Positions 1-9,544 are shown, counted from the stretch's first letter. The stretch: 64,000 bases of DNA from Psychrobacter sp. LV10R520-6 (GCF_900182925.1 NZ_LT900024.1:248001-312000); one strand, 5' to 3'. Translations and numbers: made by a program. Notes: generated from the sequence alone by a model not told the origin.

Positions 1-28
1 CCCCAACTCATTGAGTTGGGGCTTTTTT
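1..28 (+). terminator. Rho-independent terminator of an upstream gene
   Basis: A 9-bp stem (CCCCAACTC / GAGTTGGGG) with a 3-nt loop is followed by CTTTTTT. The gene it ends lies to the left of the window. Confidence 0.85.
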
Positions 29-266
29 AATGTGCGTTTAATTTTAACCAAGTATGACAAGAAGCTTAATATCTCTCCGCTAGATAATACGAATTAGCTT
101 GTCTAGTTTGTGCTAAACAGAATAACTAACGAATATTGGGTAGTTTTAATCTTATTCATAGAGTAAGTTTGAATTTTTCAATATTTACGTTCATACTCTA
201 GTAACAAAAAGTAGCATCAGAAACACATATGAGATATTAGTCTTATTTTAGACCGAGGAAGTAATA

Positions 267-653
267 ATGAAAAATAAATTACCCACTATACTTATAACTT
301 TAGCTACCATTTTTATCCTAGGTGGTTGTGCTAGTAAATCTATTAATATTCCTACAACTTATGTATCTCCAAATCAATATGCTAGTTTTAGCTGCCCTAC
401 TTTGGAAAATGAAATGAGAGATATATCGCAAAGAGTAGCCACAATTACTGGTCAAGTAGATAAAAAAGCATCAGCTGATTCATGGCAAATGGGTGTTGGC
501 TTAGTATTGTTTTGGCCTGCACTTTTCTTTTTAGAAGGAGGTGATGGAGCACTCCAATCCGACTATGCCCTTTTAAAAGGTAAATATGAAGCAGTATCAG
601 CGCAGTACAATCGAAAGGACTGTGCGGTTATGACTGAAGAGGTCGCTGGATAA
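267..653 (+). CDS. Small hypothetical lipoprotein
   Basis: This 128-residue protein starts with a basic n-region and hydrophobic core, then a lipobox ending LGGC (Cys at about residue 21). It should therefore be a lipid-anchored envelope protein processed by signal peptidase II. The mature part has a short heptad-like stretch, then a hydrophobic GVGLVLFWPALFF segment (about 76-88) and a second helix with YALLKGKYEAV, suggesting a helical hairpin that touches the membrane. Two further cysteines (about 43 and 119) could pair. A GAGGAAG ribosome binding site lies 6 nt before the ATG, so the start is secure. I do not recognise a named family. It stands alone between two terminators, so there is no operon context. 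Confidence 0.8.
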   Translation: MKNKLPTILITLATIFILGGCASKSINIPTTYVSPNQYASFSCPTLENEMRDISQRVATITGQVDKKASADSWQMGVGLVLFWPALFFLEGGDGALQSDYALLKGKYEAVSAQYNRKDCAVMTEEVAG

Positions 654-936
654 CTATGCTTTGCCAAATAGTTATTTTTAACACAGTGAAATCTAGTGGC
701 TTATTTCTATTGATATGAGCCACTTTTATAACACTACCCGTTTCACCTTCCCTCGACTTGCCTTATTAGTATTTGCCCTTCTACAAGAATGGACTCAATA
801 GACCATTCTCCATGCATACTTGTACATCGTCTTTAATCGACTAATGTAATCTGATACTGTAGAAGGAAAATAATCCTCAACAAGATATTCAATTAGTGTT
901 GTCAATTTTTTATGGTTAATAACGCTACTACAAAAC
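654..936. other. Intergenic stretch, no convincing gene
   Basis: AT-rich sequence between the lipoprotein gene and the shared terminator. On the minus strand about 45 codons stay open and end at a stop at 795-797, with a protein-like composition (IEYLVEDYF, YISRLKTMYKYAW). It has no start codon or ribosome binding site, so it could be a gene remnant or chance. Not called as a gene. Confidence 0.4.
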
Positions 937-972
937 AAAACCCCGATAGGCTTGGCTTTTCGGGGTTTTTTA
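937..972. terminator. Bidirectional terminator between the lipoprotein gene and yaaA
   Basis: AAAACCCCGA pairs with TCGGGGTTTT, flanked by A- and T-runs on opposite sides, so it can end transcription from either direction. It lies just beyond the minus-strand yaaA stop. Confidence 0.8.
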
Positions 973-1016
973 ACGGGTATTTTTAGAATTAAGGAAGCTT
1001 TACTTAATTTTTATCA

Positions 1017-1817
1017 TTACTGATCCACAGCATCCCGTCTAAACGTCCAAGTCTTATCATCAGAAGCCTCCGCACAATAATAATATCCTGCTAGATTAAA
1101 CGCCTTGAGCTGTTCTGCGCTGGTAAGTCTATTATCAGCGGCATACTTTACCATCAGTCCACGTGCTTTTTTTGCATAGAAGCTAATGACTTTATACTGT
1201 CCATTTTTCTCATCTTCAAAACGTGGCGTGATGATCAATGCATCCAATACCTTTTTCTTTACCGCTTTAAAATATTCATTCGATGCCAAGTTAATTAACA
1301 CTGGCGGCTCATTTGCTGATTGTACATCCCTGATACGCATGTTCAGTAGCTCGGTAATCTGCTCGCCCCAAAACTCATATAAATTGGCACCTTGCTCATT
1401 TTGAAGCTTAGTTCCCATCTCTAACCGATACGGCTGGATTAAGTCCAATGGTTTTAGCACACCATATAAGCCTGACAATATCCCCAAGTGTTCATTTAAA
1501 TATATGATTGTCTCTTTATCCATGCCATAACTGTCTAATCCCGTATAGACATCGCCTGCGAATAAGTAGCTAGCCGCTTTGGCATTGTCAGTGGTAAAGG
1601 GCAGCTGCCAGTTGTGATTGCGCGTCGCATTAAGGGTAGCAAGATCAGATGAGATACCCATAAGCTCTTGCAAATCTATCGGATCTTTGGTTTTAAGTTG
1701 TTGAATGAGCTGTGCTGATCGGTTAATGAGTGCAGGCTGACTGTAACAACTGTCAAGGCTTACGGGTACAGCATCCGTTTCGTTCAATGATTTAGCAGGG
1801 GAGAGTACAAAATACAT
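1017..1817 (-). CDS. yaaA: Peroxide stress protein YaaA (DUF328/UPF0246)
   Basis: The protein (266 residues from the chosen start) matches the YaaA family throughout. It has the N-terminal FVLSPAKSLN motif, the central YGVLKPLDLIQPYRLEMG block and the C-terminal ISFYAKKARGLMVKYAA segment. In E. coli YaaA limits intracellular iron during hydrogen peroxide stress and is a DNA-binding protein. An upstream in-frame ATG at 1823 abuts the AAGGA motif directly, whereas the ATG at 1817 sits 6 nt after it, so 1817 is the better start. Monocistronic, ending at the bidirectional terminator near 937-972. Confidence 0.92.
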   Translation of the reverse strand: MYFVLSPAKSLNETDAVPVSLDSCYSQPALINRSAQLIQQLKTKDPIDLQELMGISSDLATLNATRNHNWQLPFTTDNAKAASYLFAGDVYTGLDSYGMDKETIIYLNEHLGILSGLYGVLKPLDLIQPYRLEMGTKLQNEQGANLYEFWGEQITELLNMRIRDVQSANEPPVLINLASNEYFKAVKKKVLDALIITPRFEDEKNGQYKVISFYAKKARGLMVKYAADNRLTSAEQLKAFNLAGYYYCAEASDDKTWTFRRDAVDQ

Positions 1818-2209
1818 AATCATTCCTTATTTAGTAGACCAATGACAAATCTGTTACGGTATCAGATTCGCTCAACGTATTACATTTAAAGTTTGCATCT
1901 ATCTTTCTCGTACCCGTATTATATGGGTCTAGTTATAGATTACAGCGAGCTGAAAAAATAAAAATTTCAAATATAACAATAAAATTTATGGAAATGGTGT
2001 AAGAACCTAACTTTTTATTATACTTATGAGTCATGAATAAGCAATGAAAGTTGGTAAACGAAGTCTCTATAATAAAAAGGCGTGATGGTAAACTAACTAT
2101 CATTTATTAAATTGATAATCTTTGGTTAGATTTATGATTTGAACAAGGTGCTTTGAGAGGTATCAAAGACAGAAATTCGACGTATAGTAATTAGAGGTGA
2201 GGAGACGGT

Positions 2210-3379
2210 ATGAAAATCGGTGTAATCAGTGCAGATGTTGCCCATGAAAACCGCGTGGCGCTAACCCCAGACGCGGTCAAAAAACTGCGTAAGCTTGGGT
2301 TTGAGGTAGTCATACAGTCCGGTGCAGGTCAAGCAGCCTATTATTCTGATGACAGTTATCAAGCGGCGGGCGCTAATATTGCAAACAGTAGCAGCGATGT
2401 CATTGCTGATGCGCGTATCATCACCACGGTGAATGACTTGCCAGCGACTATAGTTGATAGTTTGGCGTCTGGTCAAATTGTCATCGGCATGCTTGATCCT
2501 TACCGTAATACTCAGCTTGACACTTATGCGGCGCAAGGCGTGTCTGCTTTTGCGATGGAGCTGCTCCCTCGCACATTGTCACGGGCGCAGAATATGGATG
2601 TCCTGTCATCGCAGGCCAATCTTGCCGGCTACAAAGCCGTATTGCTTGCTGCTAATGAATACTCGCGTCCTTTCCCGATGTTTATGACTTCAGCTGGGAC
2701 GGTCAAGCCAGCCAAAGTAGTTATTTTGGGCGTTGGGGTTGCGGGCTTGCAAGCGATTGCAACTGCCAAGCGTCTAGGGGCTGTGGTTGAAGCCAGTGAC
2801 TTACGTCCTACTGCTAGAGAGCAAGTTGAATCTTTGGGCGGAAAATGGCTTGATGTACCGATGAGTGAAGAAGAAGCGCAAAAGGCCAAATCGACTGGCG
2901 GTTATGCGTGGACGCCATCAGAGCAATACATGAAAGATCAATCAGCTGTCGTAGACAAAGCGCTGAGTGGTGCTGACATCGTCATTACGACTGCGCAAAT
3001 ACCCGGTCGTCAAGCACCGCGTTTGGTACATAAAACCACGCTCGATAAAATGAAAGCGGGCTCAGTACTGATAGATATGGCTGCTGGAACGGGCGGTAAC
3101 GTCGAAGGCAGTGTCGCTGACCAAACCATCACTACAGACAATGGTGTGCGTATTGTCGGTGCTGCTAACATTCCATCACAGCTCGCAGCGCAGTCATCAG
3201 ATTTGTATGCTAATAACCTCGTCAATTTTATCACCACTTTAATTGCCCCCGCAGCAACCACAGAAGCGACAGATAATGCTTCATCCAATAAATTGACACT
3301 TCACCTAGATATGGAAGATGAGATTCAAGGCGCATTAGCAGTCACACATGAGGGTCAAGTACGCCTCGCTAAGCGTTAA
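2210..3379 (+). CDS. pntAA: NAD(P) transhydrogenase subunit alpha part 1
   Basis: The 389-residue protein is the NAD(H)-binding domain I of the proton-translocating transhydrogenase, which moves hydride between NADH and NADP using the proton gradient. It has the SRAQNMDVLSSQANLAGY block (about 124-141, matching the RQD-loop region) and the dinucleotide fold GVGVAGLQAIATAKRLGA (about 174-191). The alpha subunit is split here: the membrane portion is encoded by the next gene, as in many Moraxellaceae and Rhodospirillum. A strong AGGAG ribosome binding site precedes the ATG. First gene of a three-gene operon; 74 bp separate it from pntAB. Confidence 0.95.
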   Translation: MKIGVISADVAHENRVALTPDAVKKLRKLGFEVVIQSGAGQAAYYSDDSYQAAGANIANSSSDVIADARIITTVNDLPATIVDSLASGQIVIGMLDPYRNTQLDTYAAQGVSAFAMELLPRTLSRAQNMDVLSSQANLAGYKAVLLAANEYSRPFPMFMTSAGTVKPAKVVILGVGVAGLQAIATAKRLGAVVEASDLRPTAREQVESLGGKWLDVPMSEEEAQKAKSTGGYAWTPSEQYMKDQSAVVDKALSGADIVITTAQIPGRQAPRLVHKTTLDKMKAGSVLIDMAAGTGGNVEGSVADQTITTDNGVRIVGAANIPSQLAAQSSDLYANNLVNFITTLIAPAATTEATDNASSNKLTLHLDMEDEIQGALAVTHEGQVRLAKR

Positions 3380-3453
3380 ATATTTTAAATATCAGGTTTT
3401 ACCTGTCTCGTTTTATATATTGTCAGTAATGAATAAATTTTTAGGAGGATAAG

Positions 3454-3846
3454 ATGATTGCCACTGTTTTAGCGGCGGCACCAGCTGGTGCGGCCATGGG
3501 TAGCACCCCATTTGTAGCAATTTTTACCGTATTTGTACTCGCTATTTTTGTCGGATATTACGTCGTTTGGGGGGTCACGCCAGCACTCCATACGCCATTG
3601 ATGGCAGTAACCAATGCGTTATCAAGTATTGTCATTGTAGGCGCGATGCTTCAGACCGTCACTATCGATGGCGATATGTTTACCGCGACCAGCTTACTCG
3701 GTACTTTTGCCGTATTTTTAGCCAGTGTCAATATCTTCGGTGGTTTTGCGGTGACTGAGCGTATGCTTGCCATGTTTAGGCCCAAACCTAAAAAATCGCC
3801 GATTGTTACTACTGACAGCACTACTGAGAGCGGAGGCAATGTATGA
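3454..3846 (+). CDS. pntAB: NAD(P) transhydrogenase subunit alpha part 2
   Basis: A 130-residue integral membrane protein with about three to four hydrophobic helices (FVAIFTVFVLAIFVGYYVVW, the ALSSIVIVGAML region and a later LASVNIFGGFAV helix). This is the small membrane piece (domain II) that complements the split alpha subunit. The near-perfect AGGAGG ribosome binding site and the ATGA overlap with pntB at 3843-3846 indicate translational coupling. The C-terminal tail is Lys/Pro then Thr/Ser rich and probably cytoplasmic. Confidence 0.93.
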   Translation: MIATVLAAAPAGAAMGSTPFVAIFTVFVLAIFVGYYVVWGVTPALHTPLMAVTNALSSIVIVGAMLQTVTIDGDMFTATSLLGTFAVFLASVNIFGGFAVTERMLAMFRPKPKKSPIVTTDSTTESGGNV

Positions 3847-5243
3847 GTGATTTAAGCACTATGATTGCTGCCAATGCAGACTGGTTTTATTTAGTCGGTG
3901 CCATCTTATTTATCTTGACCTTACGTGGTTTATCTAGTCCCAAAACGGCTATTCGTGGTAACCGTTTCGGTATGGCAGCGATGGCCATTGCCATTGTCAC
4001 CACCTTCTTCTTAGCCGAAGGGCCTATCCTATGGATGATTATTGGCGCTATGGTGCTAGGGGCGGTCGTCGGTTTGTGGAAGGCTAGAACAGTAGCAATG
4101 ACCCAAATGCCAGAAACCGTCGCTTTGATGCATTCGTTCGTCGGTTTAGCGGCGGTGGCCATTGCTCTAGCAACGGTGCTACATACTGAGGAAGCGTACA
4201 GTACTATTACCCGTCTAGAATTATTTATCGGTTGCTTTATTGGTGCGATTACCTTTTCAGCCTCATTTTTTGCCTTTGGTAAATTGGCTGCTAAAAGTTG
4301 GGCAAAAACGCTCGTTGGTGGTTGGGTCAAACCCGTACAAGCCATTCTATTTGTTGCGATGGTTGGTTTTGGTGCGGTCTACTTTATGACTGATTCGCTA
4401 CCCGCCTTCTATGCGATGACCGTATTAGCCATTATCTTTGGTTGGATGTGGATTGCACCGATCGGTGGTGGTGATATGCCAGTGGTGGTCTCTTTACTTA
4501 ACTCATTCTCAGGTTGGGCAGCAGCAGGGATTGGCTTCACACTTGGCAACTCAATGCTGATTATTGCAGGCTCGTTGGTTGGTTCATCCGGCGCCATCTT
4601 ATCTTATATCATGTGTAAAGCCATGAATCGCTCATTACTCAACGTCTTATTTGGCGGTATGGGTATATCAGCCGTTGCAGCAGGCGATGAAGATGGCGCA
4701 CCAAAGAACTACAAATCTGGCTCAGCAGAAGATGCTGGATTCTTGATGGCCAATTCCAGCGACGTGATTATCGTTCCTGGGTATGGTATGGCGCAAGGGC
4801 GTGCACAAAACGCAGTCAAAGAGCTGTACGAGTTACTAAAGGAAGAAGGGGTCAGAGTACGCTTTGCTATTCATCCAGTAGCTGGTCGTATGCCAGGTCA
4901 CATGAACGTTCTACTGGCTGAAGCTGACGTACCTTATGACGATATTATTGAGATGGATGAGATTAACTCTGACTTTGCTGGTACCGATGTGGTGCTGGTA
5001 ATCGGTGCTAATGACGTCGTCAATCCTTCGGCTAAAGAAGACCCTACTTCGCCAATATTTGGTATGCCAATATTGGAGGTGACCAAAGCGCAAACGGTTA
5101 TGGTCATCAAGCGTTCTATGAATACAGGTTATGCTGGTTTAGATAACAGCTTGTTCTATATGGACAAAACCATGATGATATTTGGTGATGCCAAAAAGAT
5201 GGTAGAAGAAATGGTACGTAGTATCAATGGCGCCGGTCATTAA
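3843..5243 (+). CDS. pntB: NAD(P) transhydrogenase subunit beta
   Basis: The 466-residue protein has an N-terminal membrane domain II of about eight to nine helices (residues 15-270). A C-terminal NADP(H)-binding domain III follows, with VPGYGMAQGRAQNAV (about 314-328), HPVAGRMPGHMNVLLAEADVPYD and VIGANDVVNPSAKEDPTSPI. These are classical domain III motifs that hold NADP and contact domain I. Length matches the family (about 460). It overlaps pntAB by 4 bp and ends the operon. With pntAA and pntAB it forms the complete proton-pumping enzyme in the inner membrane. Confidence 0.95.
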   Translation: MSDLSTMIAANADWFYLVGAILFILTLRGLSSPKTAIRGNRFGMAAMAIAIVTTFFLAEGPILWMIIGAMVLGAVVGLWKARTVAMTQMPETVALMHSFVGLAAVAIALATVLHTEEAYSTITRLELFIGCFIGAITFSASFFAFGKLAAKSWAKTLVGGWVKPVQAILFVAMVGFGAVYFMTDSLPAFYAMTVLAIIFGWMWIAPIGGGDMPVVVSLLNSFSGWAAAGIGFTLGNSMLIIAGSLVGSSGAILSYIMCKAMNRSLLNVLFGGMGISAVAAGDEDGAPKNYKSGSAEDAGFLMANSSDVIIVPGYGMAQGRAQNAVKELYELLKEEGVRVRFAIHPVAGRMPGHMNVLLAEADVPYDDIIEMDEINSDFAGTDVVLVIGANDVVNPSAKEDPTSPIFGMPILEVTKAQTVMVIKRSMNTGYAGLDNSLFYMDKTMMIFGDAKKMVEEMVRSINGAGH

Positions 5244-5443
5244 GTTGGTATTAGATTAAGAAGCCATTAAACTAACAGGCCACTAGATTAATCAACTAAC
5301 CACTATCAAACTGATTTTGCAACAACCGTCAGCGTCTAAGTTGCTCACTGTCAAAAGTGAGCAGTGATGTTAAAATAGATAGAATGAGTTAGCCGCTATT
5401 TTTGTGGTCTTAATGGCCTTAAGAACTACTGAGAATCGCTAAA

Positions 5444-5465
5444 AGTCACTGAGGTGGCTTTTTTT
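5444..5465 (+). terminator. Probable terminator after the pnt operon
   Basis: AGTCAC / GTGGCT with a 4-nt loop and a T7 run, between pntB and the thioesterase gene. A second hairpin without a T-run (TGCTCACT / AGTGAGCA, near 5340-5365) lies upstream. Confidence 0.55.
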
Positions 5466-5535
5466 GCGTTGAGTCAATTTACTTTTTTCCGATGCTAGCC
5501 ATTAGCAGTCGATGTACTTAATAAGAGAGTCATTC

Positions 5536-6072
5536 ATGAACATGTTGCTGCGTTTCTTTATCATGATTAGTTTGCTTAAGCAGCAACTTAAACAGCAGTC
5601 AGTTGATGGCGAGCTTAGTATAGAGATGCTTACCAAACCTGTTGTGCGTCGTTATCGGATATTACCGCATGACATGGGTTTTCGCGATCATTTGCCCAAT
5701 TATCGCTATTTATCCTTCATTGAGCTAAATATTACCCGTTGGCTACTGGCATGTTGTCATCAAAAAAGTATTGAGCCATTGCAATGGATTATCGCCATGC
5801 AGGAAATGGTTTATCTCAAAGAGATTAAGTTTTTGGATAAAATGACGGTCAGTAGCACGCTGGCTGGTTGGGACCATAAATATATCTACTTTGAGCATCG
5901 TTTTTTTGTAAAAAACCAGTTAATGGGCGTAGGCATGACTAAGTTTGTGTTGATGAATAAGCAAGGTAAATGCGAACCTAATAGCCTCAATATGTTAGGG
6001 GAGCAGCTCAACGATGTCATCACTTCGTGGAACAAGCATCAGATAGCAGTGAAGTCTGCGCCAACGCCATAA
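5536..6072 (+). CDS. Thioesterase-like (hotdog fold) protein
   Basis: The product (178 residues) resembles the 4HBT-type acyl-CoA thioesterase-like family. It has a hydrophobic N-terminal helix, then RYRILPHDMGFRDHLPNYRYLSFIELNITRWLL, in which the Asp/His-Asn-Tyr-RYL pattern corresponds to the usual D-x-x-x-H-x-N-N-x-x-Y-L hotdog motif, followed by beta-rich sequence (VYLKEIKFLDKMTVSSTLAGWDHKYIYFEHRFF). The usual Asn-Asn is Pro-Asn here, so catalytic competence is uncertain. An in-frame ATG at 5512 lacks a ribosome binding site. The ATG at 5536 follows AAGAGAG by 6 nt and is preferred. Substrate unknown. Confidence 0.75.
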   Translation: MNMLLRFFIMISLLKQQLKQQSVDGELSIEMLTKPVVRRYRILPHDMGFRDHLPNYRYLSFIELNITRWLLACCHQKSIEPLQWIIAMQEMVYLKEIKFLDKMTVSSTLAGWDHKYIYFEHRFFVKNQLMGVGMTKFVLMNKQGKCEPNSLNMLGEQLNDVITSWNKHQIAVKSAPTP

Positions 6073-6229
6073 ATAGAGGGTTATTAATTTAGACGGTTGT
6101 TAATAATTGTGAGGCTTGGCTATACATCATCAGGCGAAGTTTGCTAGGATAGAGCACATTGACTTGGTACCCTGTTAATGAGTGGTATCACTAGTTGTAA
6201 CCATTGTAATTTAATTTTAAGGAGCCGTT

Positions 6230-6442
6230 ATGATCCCGCAGCCATTAAAATGGACAGATAGCTTAGATATCGCTATTGAGCTTTACGAAAAATTTCCTGA
6301 GACCGACCCACAACAAATACGTTTTACCGATTTACATCGTTGGATAACAGAGCTTGAGGGCTTTGATGACGATCCCAAAAAATCGAACGAAGGTATATTA
6401 GAATCCATTCAAATGAACTGGATTGATGAAGCTGCTGACTAG
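6230..6442 (+). CDS. iscX: Fe-S cluster assembly protein IscX
   Basis: A 70-residue acidic protein of the IscX (YfhJ) family, with PLKWTDSLDIAIELYEKFPETDPQQIRFTDLHRWITELEGFDDDP and a C-terminal NEGILESIQMNWIDEA, both characteristic. IscX binds the cysteine desulfurase IscS and modulates Fe-S cluster assembly. AAGGAG precedes the ATG. It usually ends the isc operon, but here no isc genes are adjacent, so it stands apart from that operon in this window. Confidence 0.93.
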   Translation: MIPQPLKWTDSLDIAIELYEKFPETDPQQIRFTDLHRWITELEGFDDDPKKSNEGILESIQMNWIDEAAD

Positions 6443-6498
6443 TTCGATTTTACTACTTTAAGTACGACCTCAAATAAAAAAATAGGACAGGCAGTATC

Positions 6499-7008
6499 AT
6501 GACTTCACCAATTAAAGAGCTAACCGAAGCGGTAGCTTGTAAAGGCATCAGCATTCGTACCACCAACATCGCTGAAATCAGCCATGACACTGCTAAATTA
6601 GGTAGGTTATGGCAAAAGTTTTATCAAGGTCATGTGAGTCATCTCGAAGAGGGTGAGGATATTTATGGTATTTATCACAACTATGAGAGCAATGATGAGG
6701 TCGGCGCTTTTGATGTCGTAGCCAGTTGGAAGGTGGGCAGTCAGCAAGGCGAGCAAGACCAGCCAGGCAAAGAAGCTACTCTCAATGCTGGCAGTGTGAT
6801 GACAGTAACTATTCCTGCAGGAAAGTATTTGATATTCTCTGAACATGGCAACATGCCTAATACGGTGATGAATGCTTGGGAGAAGGTTTGGGAATACTTT
6901 AATGACCCAAGCTGTGAGCACACGCGAGTTTACGATGTCGATTTTGAGCGTTATGTCGATGGCAATCTAGAATACGGTCAAGTTGATGTCTACATTGGTA
7001 TCGAGTAA
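6499..7008 (+). CDS. GyrI-like / AraC effector-binding domain protein
   Basis: The 169-residue protein is a stand-alone SOUL/GyrI-like small-molecule-binding domain, without a DNA-binding part. It has the typical IRTTNIAEISHDTAKLGRLWQKFY opening, a YGIYHNYESNDEVGAFDVVASWKV strand region, and the VTIPAGKYLIFSEHGNMPNTVMNAWEKVWEYF / FERYVDGNLEYGQVDVYIGI ending. Relatives bind drugs or hydrophobic ligands or hydrolyse cyclopropanoids. The ligand here cannot be told. It lies 56 bp after iscX on the same strand and ends before a terminator at 7085. Confidence 0.8.
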   Translation: MTSPIKELTEAVACKGISIRTTNIAEISHDTAKLGRLWQKFYQGHVSHLEEGEDIYGIYHNYESNDEVGAFDVVASWKVGSQQGEQDQPGKEATLNAGSVMTVTIPAGKYLIFSEHGNMPNTVMNAWEKVWEYFNDPSCEHTRVYDVDFERYVDGNLEYGQVDVYIGIE

Positions 7009-7084
7009 ATTCAGTCGTGTGATGAGCCCTAAAAGGACAGTCTGTGACGACGCATCAGGTAACCTATCAGATCAATAGCTCAAT

Positions 7085-7121
7085 AAAAAAGCCCCATCTG
7101 TCATTATAGATGGGGCTTTTT
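7085..7121. terminator. Terminator between the GyrI-like gene and the TonB receptor
   Basis: AAAAAAGCCCCATCT pairs with AGATGGGGCTTTTT around a short loop. The A/T runs on both sides suit bidirectional use between the two converging genes. Confidence 0.85.
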
Positions 7122-7174
7122 ATATTATGAATAACCATACTAAGTATGACTATCCAAGATCATTTTAAGTCTAC

Positions 7175-9352
7175 TTAAAACGTTTTAGTGACGCCAAGGG
7201 TAAAGGTACGCGGTAGATTTGGTCTAGCACCGTACGGTGTACGGCTCACAATCACCTGTTTATCTGCGATATTCTCCACTTTACCAAATAGTTTGGTACC
7301 ATAGCCGATAGGGTAATGGGTGATGGCATCAATAGTGAATAGTGACTTGGTTTCGCTACGCGGGGCATTGGTACGACTGCAGCCAACCTCTTCACAAATA
7401 CCGCCGGTATATATGGCTGTCACATACGTATCCCATCCCGAATCCATCTCAATACCTGCGCGCAAGCTGGCCTGATTTTCGGGCACTAGCGTGAGGCGGT
7501 CACCCTTGAGCGTGTTCTCATAATCTTCAGTCAGCTCAGCTTGGGTGTGAGTATAAGTGGCATTAAGTGGGATACGGTAGCCTGACATCTCAAAGCTTGT
7601 TCCTGCTGACAGCTCAAGTCCGGAGATAACTGCCGAGCCGCTCTCTTTTTCTATACCTGAGGTTCTTGGGCCACAAGGCGCATTTTCCGTGCAGTTTTTT
7701 AGTACCGAGTCAAAGTCGCTATAGAATCCGACTGCTTCGACATAATTATTACCAGCAATATAGCGCGTGCCGAGCTCGTAGTTGATACTGACTTCAGGGT
7801 CAGTGTTATCACTTTCAGACACGCCGGCCCCTAGTGGACTGAAGCCTTTATGAACACCAGCGATTAACTGCACGTTATCGTTGAGCTGATAGCTGCCGGA
7901 CAAACCGGGTAAAAAAATGGACTGGGTGTTACTGACTCGTGCTTGCTGATCGGTATTAAGACCGCGGGTCTCCTCTGTATCTATGTGCTCGTAGCGCATG
8001 GCAAGATTTAAGGTTAATGGGTCAGTAACCTGCCATGTATCGGTCAGCCAAAGACTGGTCGCATCTGCTTTTTCTTCGCGGTTATTACTGCCACTAGGCG
8101 CTTTGGTACTTTGATAAATCAAATCGCCATCAACCTGATTAAAAATATCACTGGGCTGATAACGTTCGACCTTATCACGGTGGTAGCGCGCGCCGACATC
8201 AATATTGTGGTCGCCATAGCGGGTCAAAACATCGGTATTAAAGTTAGTTTGAATACCAGTGCTGTCATAGTCACGATCATTGGCTTTAATCTCAATACCG
8301 GGGAGGTCTTCGGTACCCTCTAATTGTCCTTGAGTGACATCCCCTTTATAAAACTTCTCGACCATATTGCCATTGAGCTTATACCAGTTACGATGGGTTT
8401 TATTATAATAGGCAGTTGTACGCAGCTCAGCGTTATTGTCCAGCAGCCAGTTATGGGTCAAATTCAAACCGGTATGTTCATTCTGCATATTATCAAGACG
8501 CGACATAGGGTAGCGTCTATTGGGGTCTTTATTGAAGTCATCATCCGTCAAGCCTAAATAAGTCTCATCACTGGATTTTTCTGAATATTGAGCTTTAGCA
8601 AATAGACTATGATCAGGATTGAGCTGATAGCGACCTTTTAGCACGTAATCTTGGTTGTCATAGTCGCCTGTGTCTTGACCATTGATTTGCTTAAAGCCGT
8701 TACCTTGCTGTTGCACCGTCTCAATAGAACCTGCAAAGTCGCCTGAGCGTCCGCCCGCATAAGCATGGACATCAACGCCGCCACGGTCATTAACAGCTGC
8801 GGTCACTTGTCCACCGTTTTGATTGGGAATAGGGGTTGATAAATAGTTAATCACGCCGCCGGTCGTTTGTGGGCCATAACGTAGTAGCGGGGCACCTTTG
8901 ATAATCTCAACTCCTGATAACCGTAGGGCAGTCGGATGGTAATAGGCGGCAGGGGCAGCATAAGGAGCTGGCGCGATGGGCACGCCATCTTCCATTAAAT
9001 GAACCTTACTACTACGCTCACCAATACCAGCACGAATACTAATGTTTGGACGCAGACCTAAGCCATCTTCTTCAGAGACGTAAACCCCAGGTACGGTTTG
9101 TAAGACTTGGTGAATATCTGTGATTTGCTCATTTTCTAGTTGTTCTTTATCCACATAATAGTTTGATCCCGTCATTAACGGCACATTATCTTTACTACCG
9201 ATAATGGTAATTTCATCCAAGGTCACCGTAATTTCTTCTGCTACCGTGGTAGGGTTTGGCTGATTGTCTGGGTTTTGTGCATAAGCGGCCTGCATTGATA
9301 AAGCTAAGGTTGAAAGCAAAAACACAGTAAAAGACTGATAGGGATGAGACAT
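7175..9352 (-). CDS. TonB-dependent receptor, FecA-like ferric siderophore/citrate type
   Basis: The 725-residue outer membrane protein has a signal peptide (residues 1-25, ending AAYAQ). A plug domain follows, with a possible TonB box in the EEITVTLDEITIIG stretch and the motifs DIHQVLQTVPGVYV, NISIRAGIGERSSKVHLMEDGVPI and GVEIIKGAPLLRYGPQTTGGVIN. A 22-strand barrel ends ...RTFTLGVTKTF with a terminal Phe. The plug sequence is closest to the FecA/Fe(3+) dicitrate group, but the substrate is not certain. No fecR/fecI or TonB genes flank it. A Fur-box-like site lies about 170 bp upstream, so iron repression is likely. Confidence 0.9.
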   Translation of the reverse strand: MSHPYQSFTVFLLSTLALSMQAAYAQNPDNQPNPTTVAEEITVTLDEITIIGSKDNVPLMTGSNYYVDKEQLENEQITDIHQVLQTVPGVYVSEEDGLGLRPNISIRAGIGERSSKVHLMEDGVPIAPAPYAAPAAYYHPTALRLSGVEIIKGAPLLRYGPQTTGGVINYLSTPIPNQNGGQVTAAVNDRGGVDVHAYAGGRSGDFAGSIETVQQQGNGFKQINGQDTGDYDNQDYVLKGRYQLNPDHSLFAKAQYSEKSSDETYLGLTDDDFNKDPNRRYPMSRLDNMQNEHTGLNLTHNWLLDNNAELRTTAYYNKTHRNWYKLNGNMVEKFYKGDVTQGQLEGTEDLPGIEIKANDRDYDSTGIQTNFNTDVLTRYGDHNIDVGARYHRDKVERYQPSDIFNQVDGDLIYQSTKAPSGSNNREEKADATSLWLTDTWQVTDPLTLNLAMRYEHIDTEETRGLNTDQQARVSNTQSIFLPGLSGSYQLNDNVQLIAGVHKGFSPLGAGVSESDNTDPEVSINYELGTRYIAGNNYVEAVGFYSDFDSVLKNCTENAPCGPRTSGIEKESGSAVISGLELSAGTSFEMSGYRIPLNATYTHTQAELTEDYENTLKGDRLTLVPENQASLRAGIEMDSGWDTYVTAIYTGGICEEVGCSRTNAPRSETKSLFTIDAITHYPIGYGTKLFGKVENIADKQVIVSRTPYGARPNLPRTFTLGVTKTF

Positions 9353-9525
9353 CTTGTGGGCTCCGTTGCCAAGATATTTAGAAGTAAGTTATTTAGAAGC
9401 AAAGCATTCAAAAATAAGTTTGATTTAAGATTGAAAGTAACGAGACAGTTAAAAAAGATAACGTTATTACGACAATTTAAAACGGTGAATTTCAATAGCG
9501 TATGTTTGTGGAAACAGACAATATC

Positions 9526-9544
9526 AATAATGATTATCGTTTGC
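9526..9544 (-). promoter_or_regulatory. Putative Fur box upstream of the TonB receptor
   Basis: The 19-mer matches the palindromic consensus GATAATGATAATCATTATC at 15 of 19 positions by my alignment; the core ATAATGATTATC is intact. It lies between the minus-strand receptor gene and the plus-strand GNAT gene and could affect either. Confidence 0.65.

Noticed and set aside
795..935. Minus-strand protein-like stretch before the yaaA terminator
   Set aside because: Only about 45 codons, no start codon, and such a run is expected by chance in AT-rich DNA.
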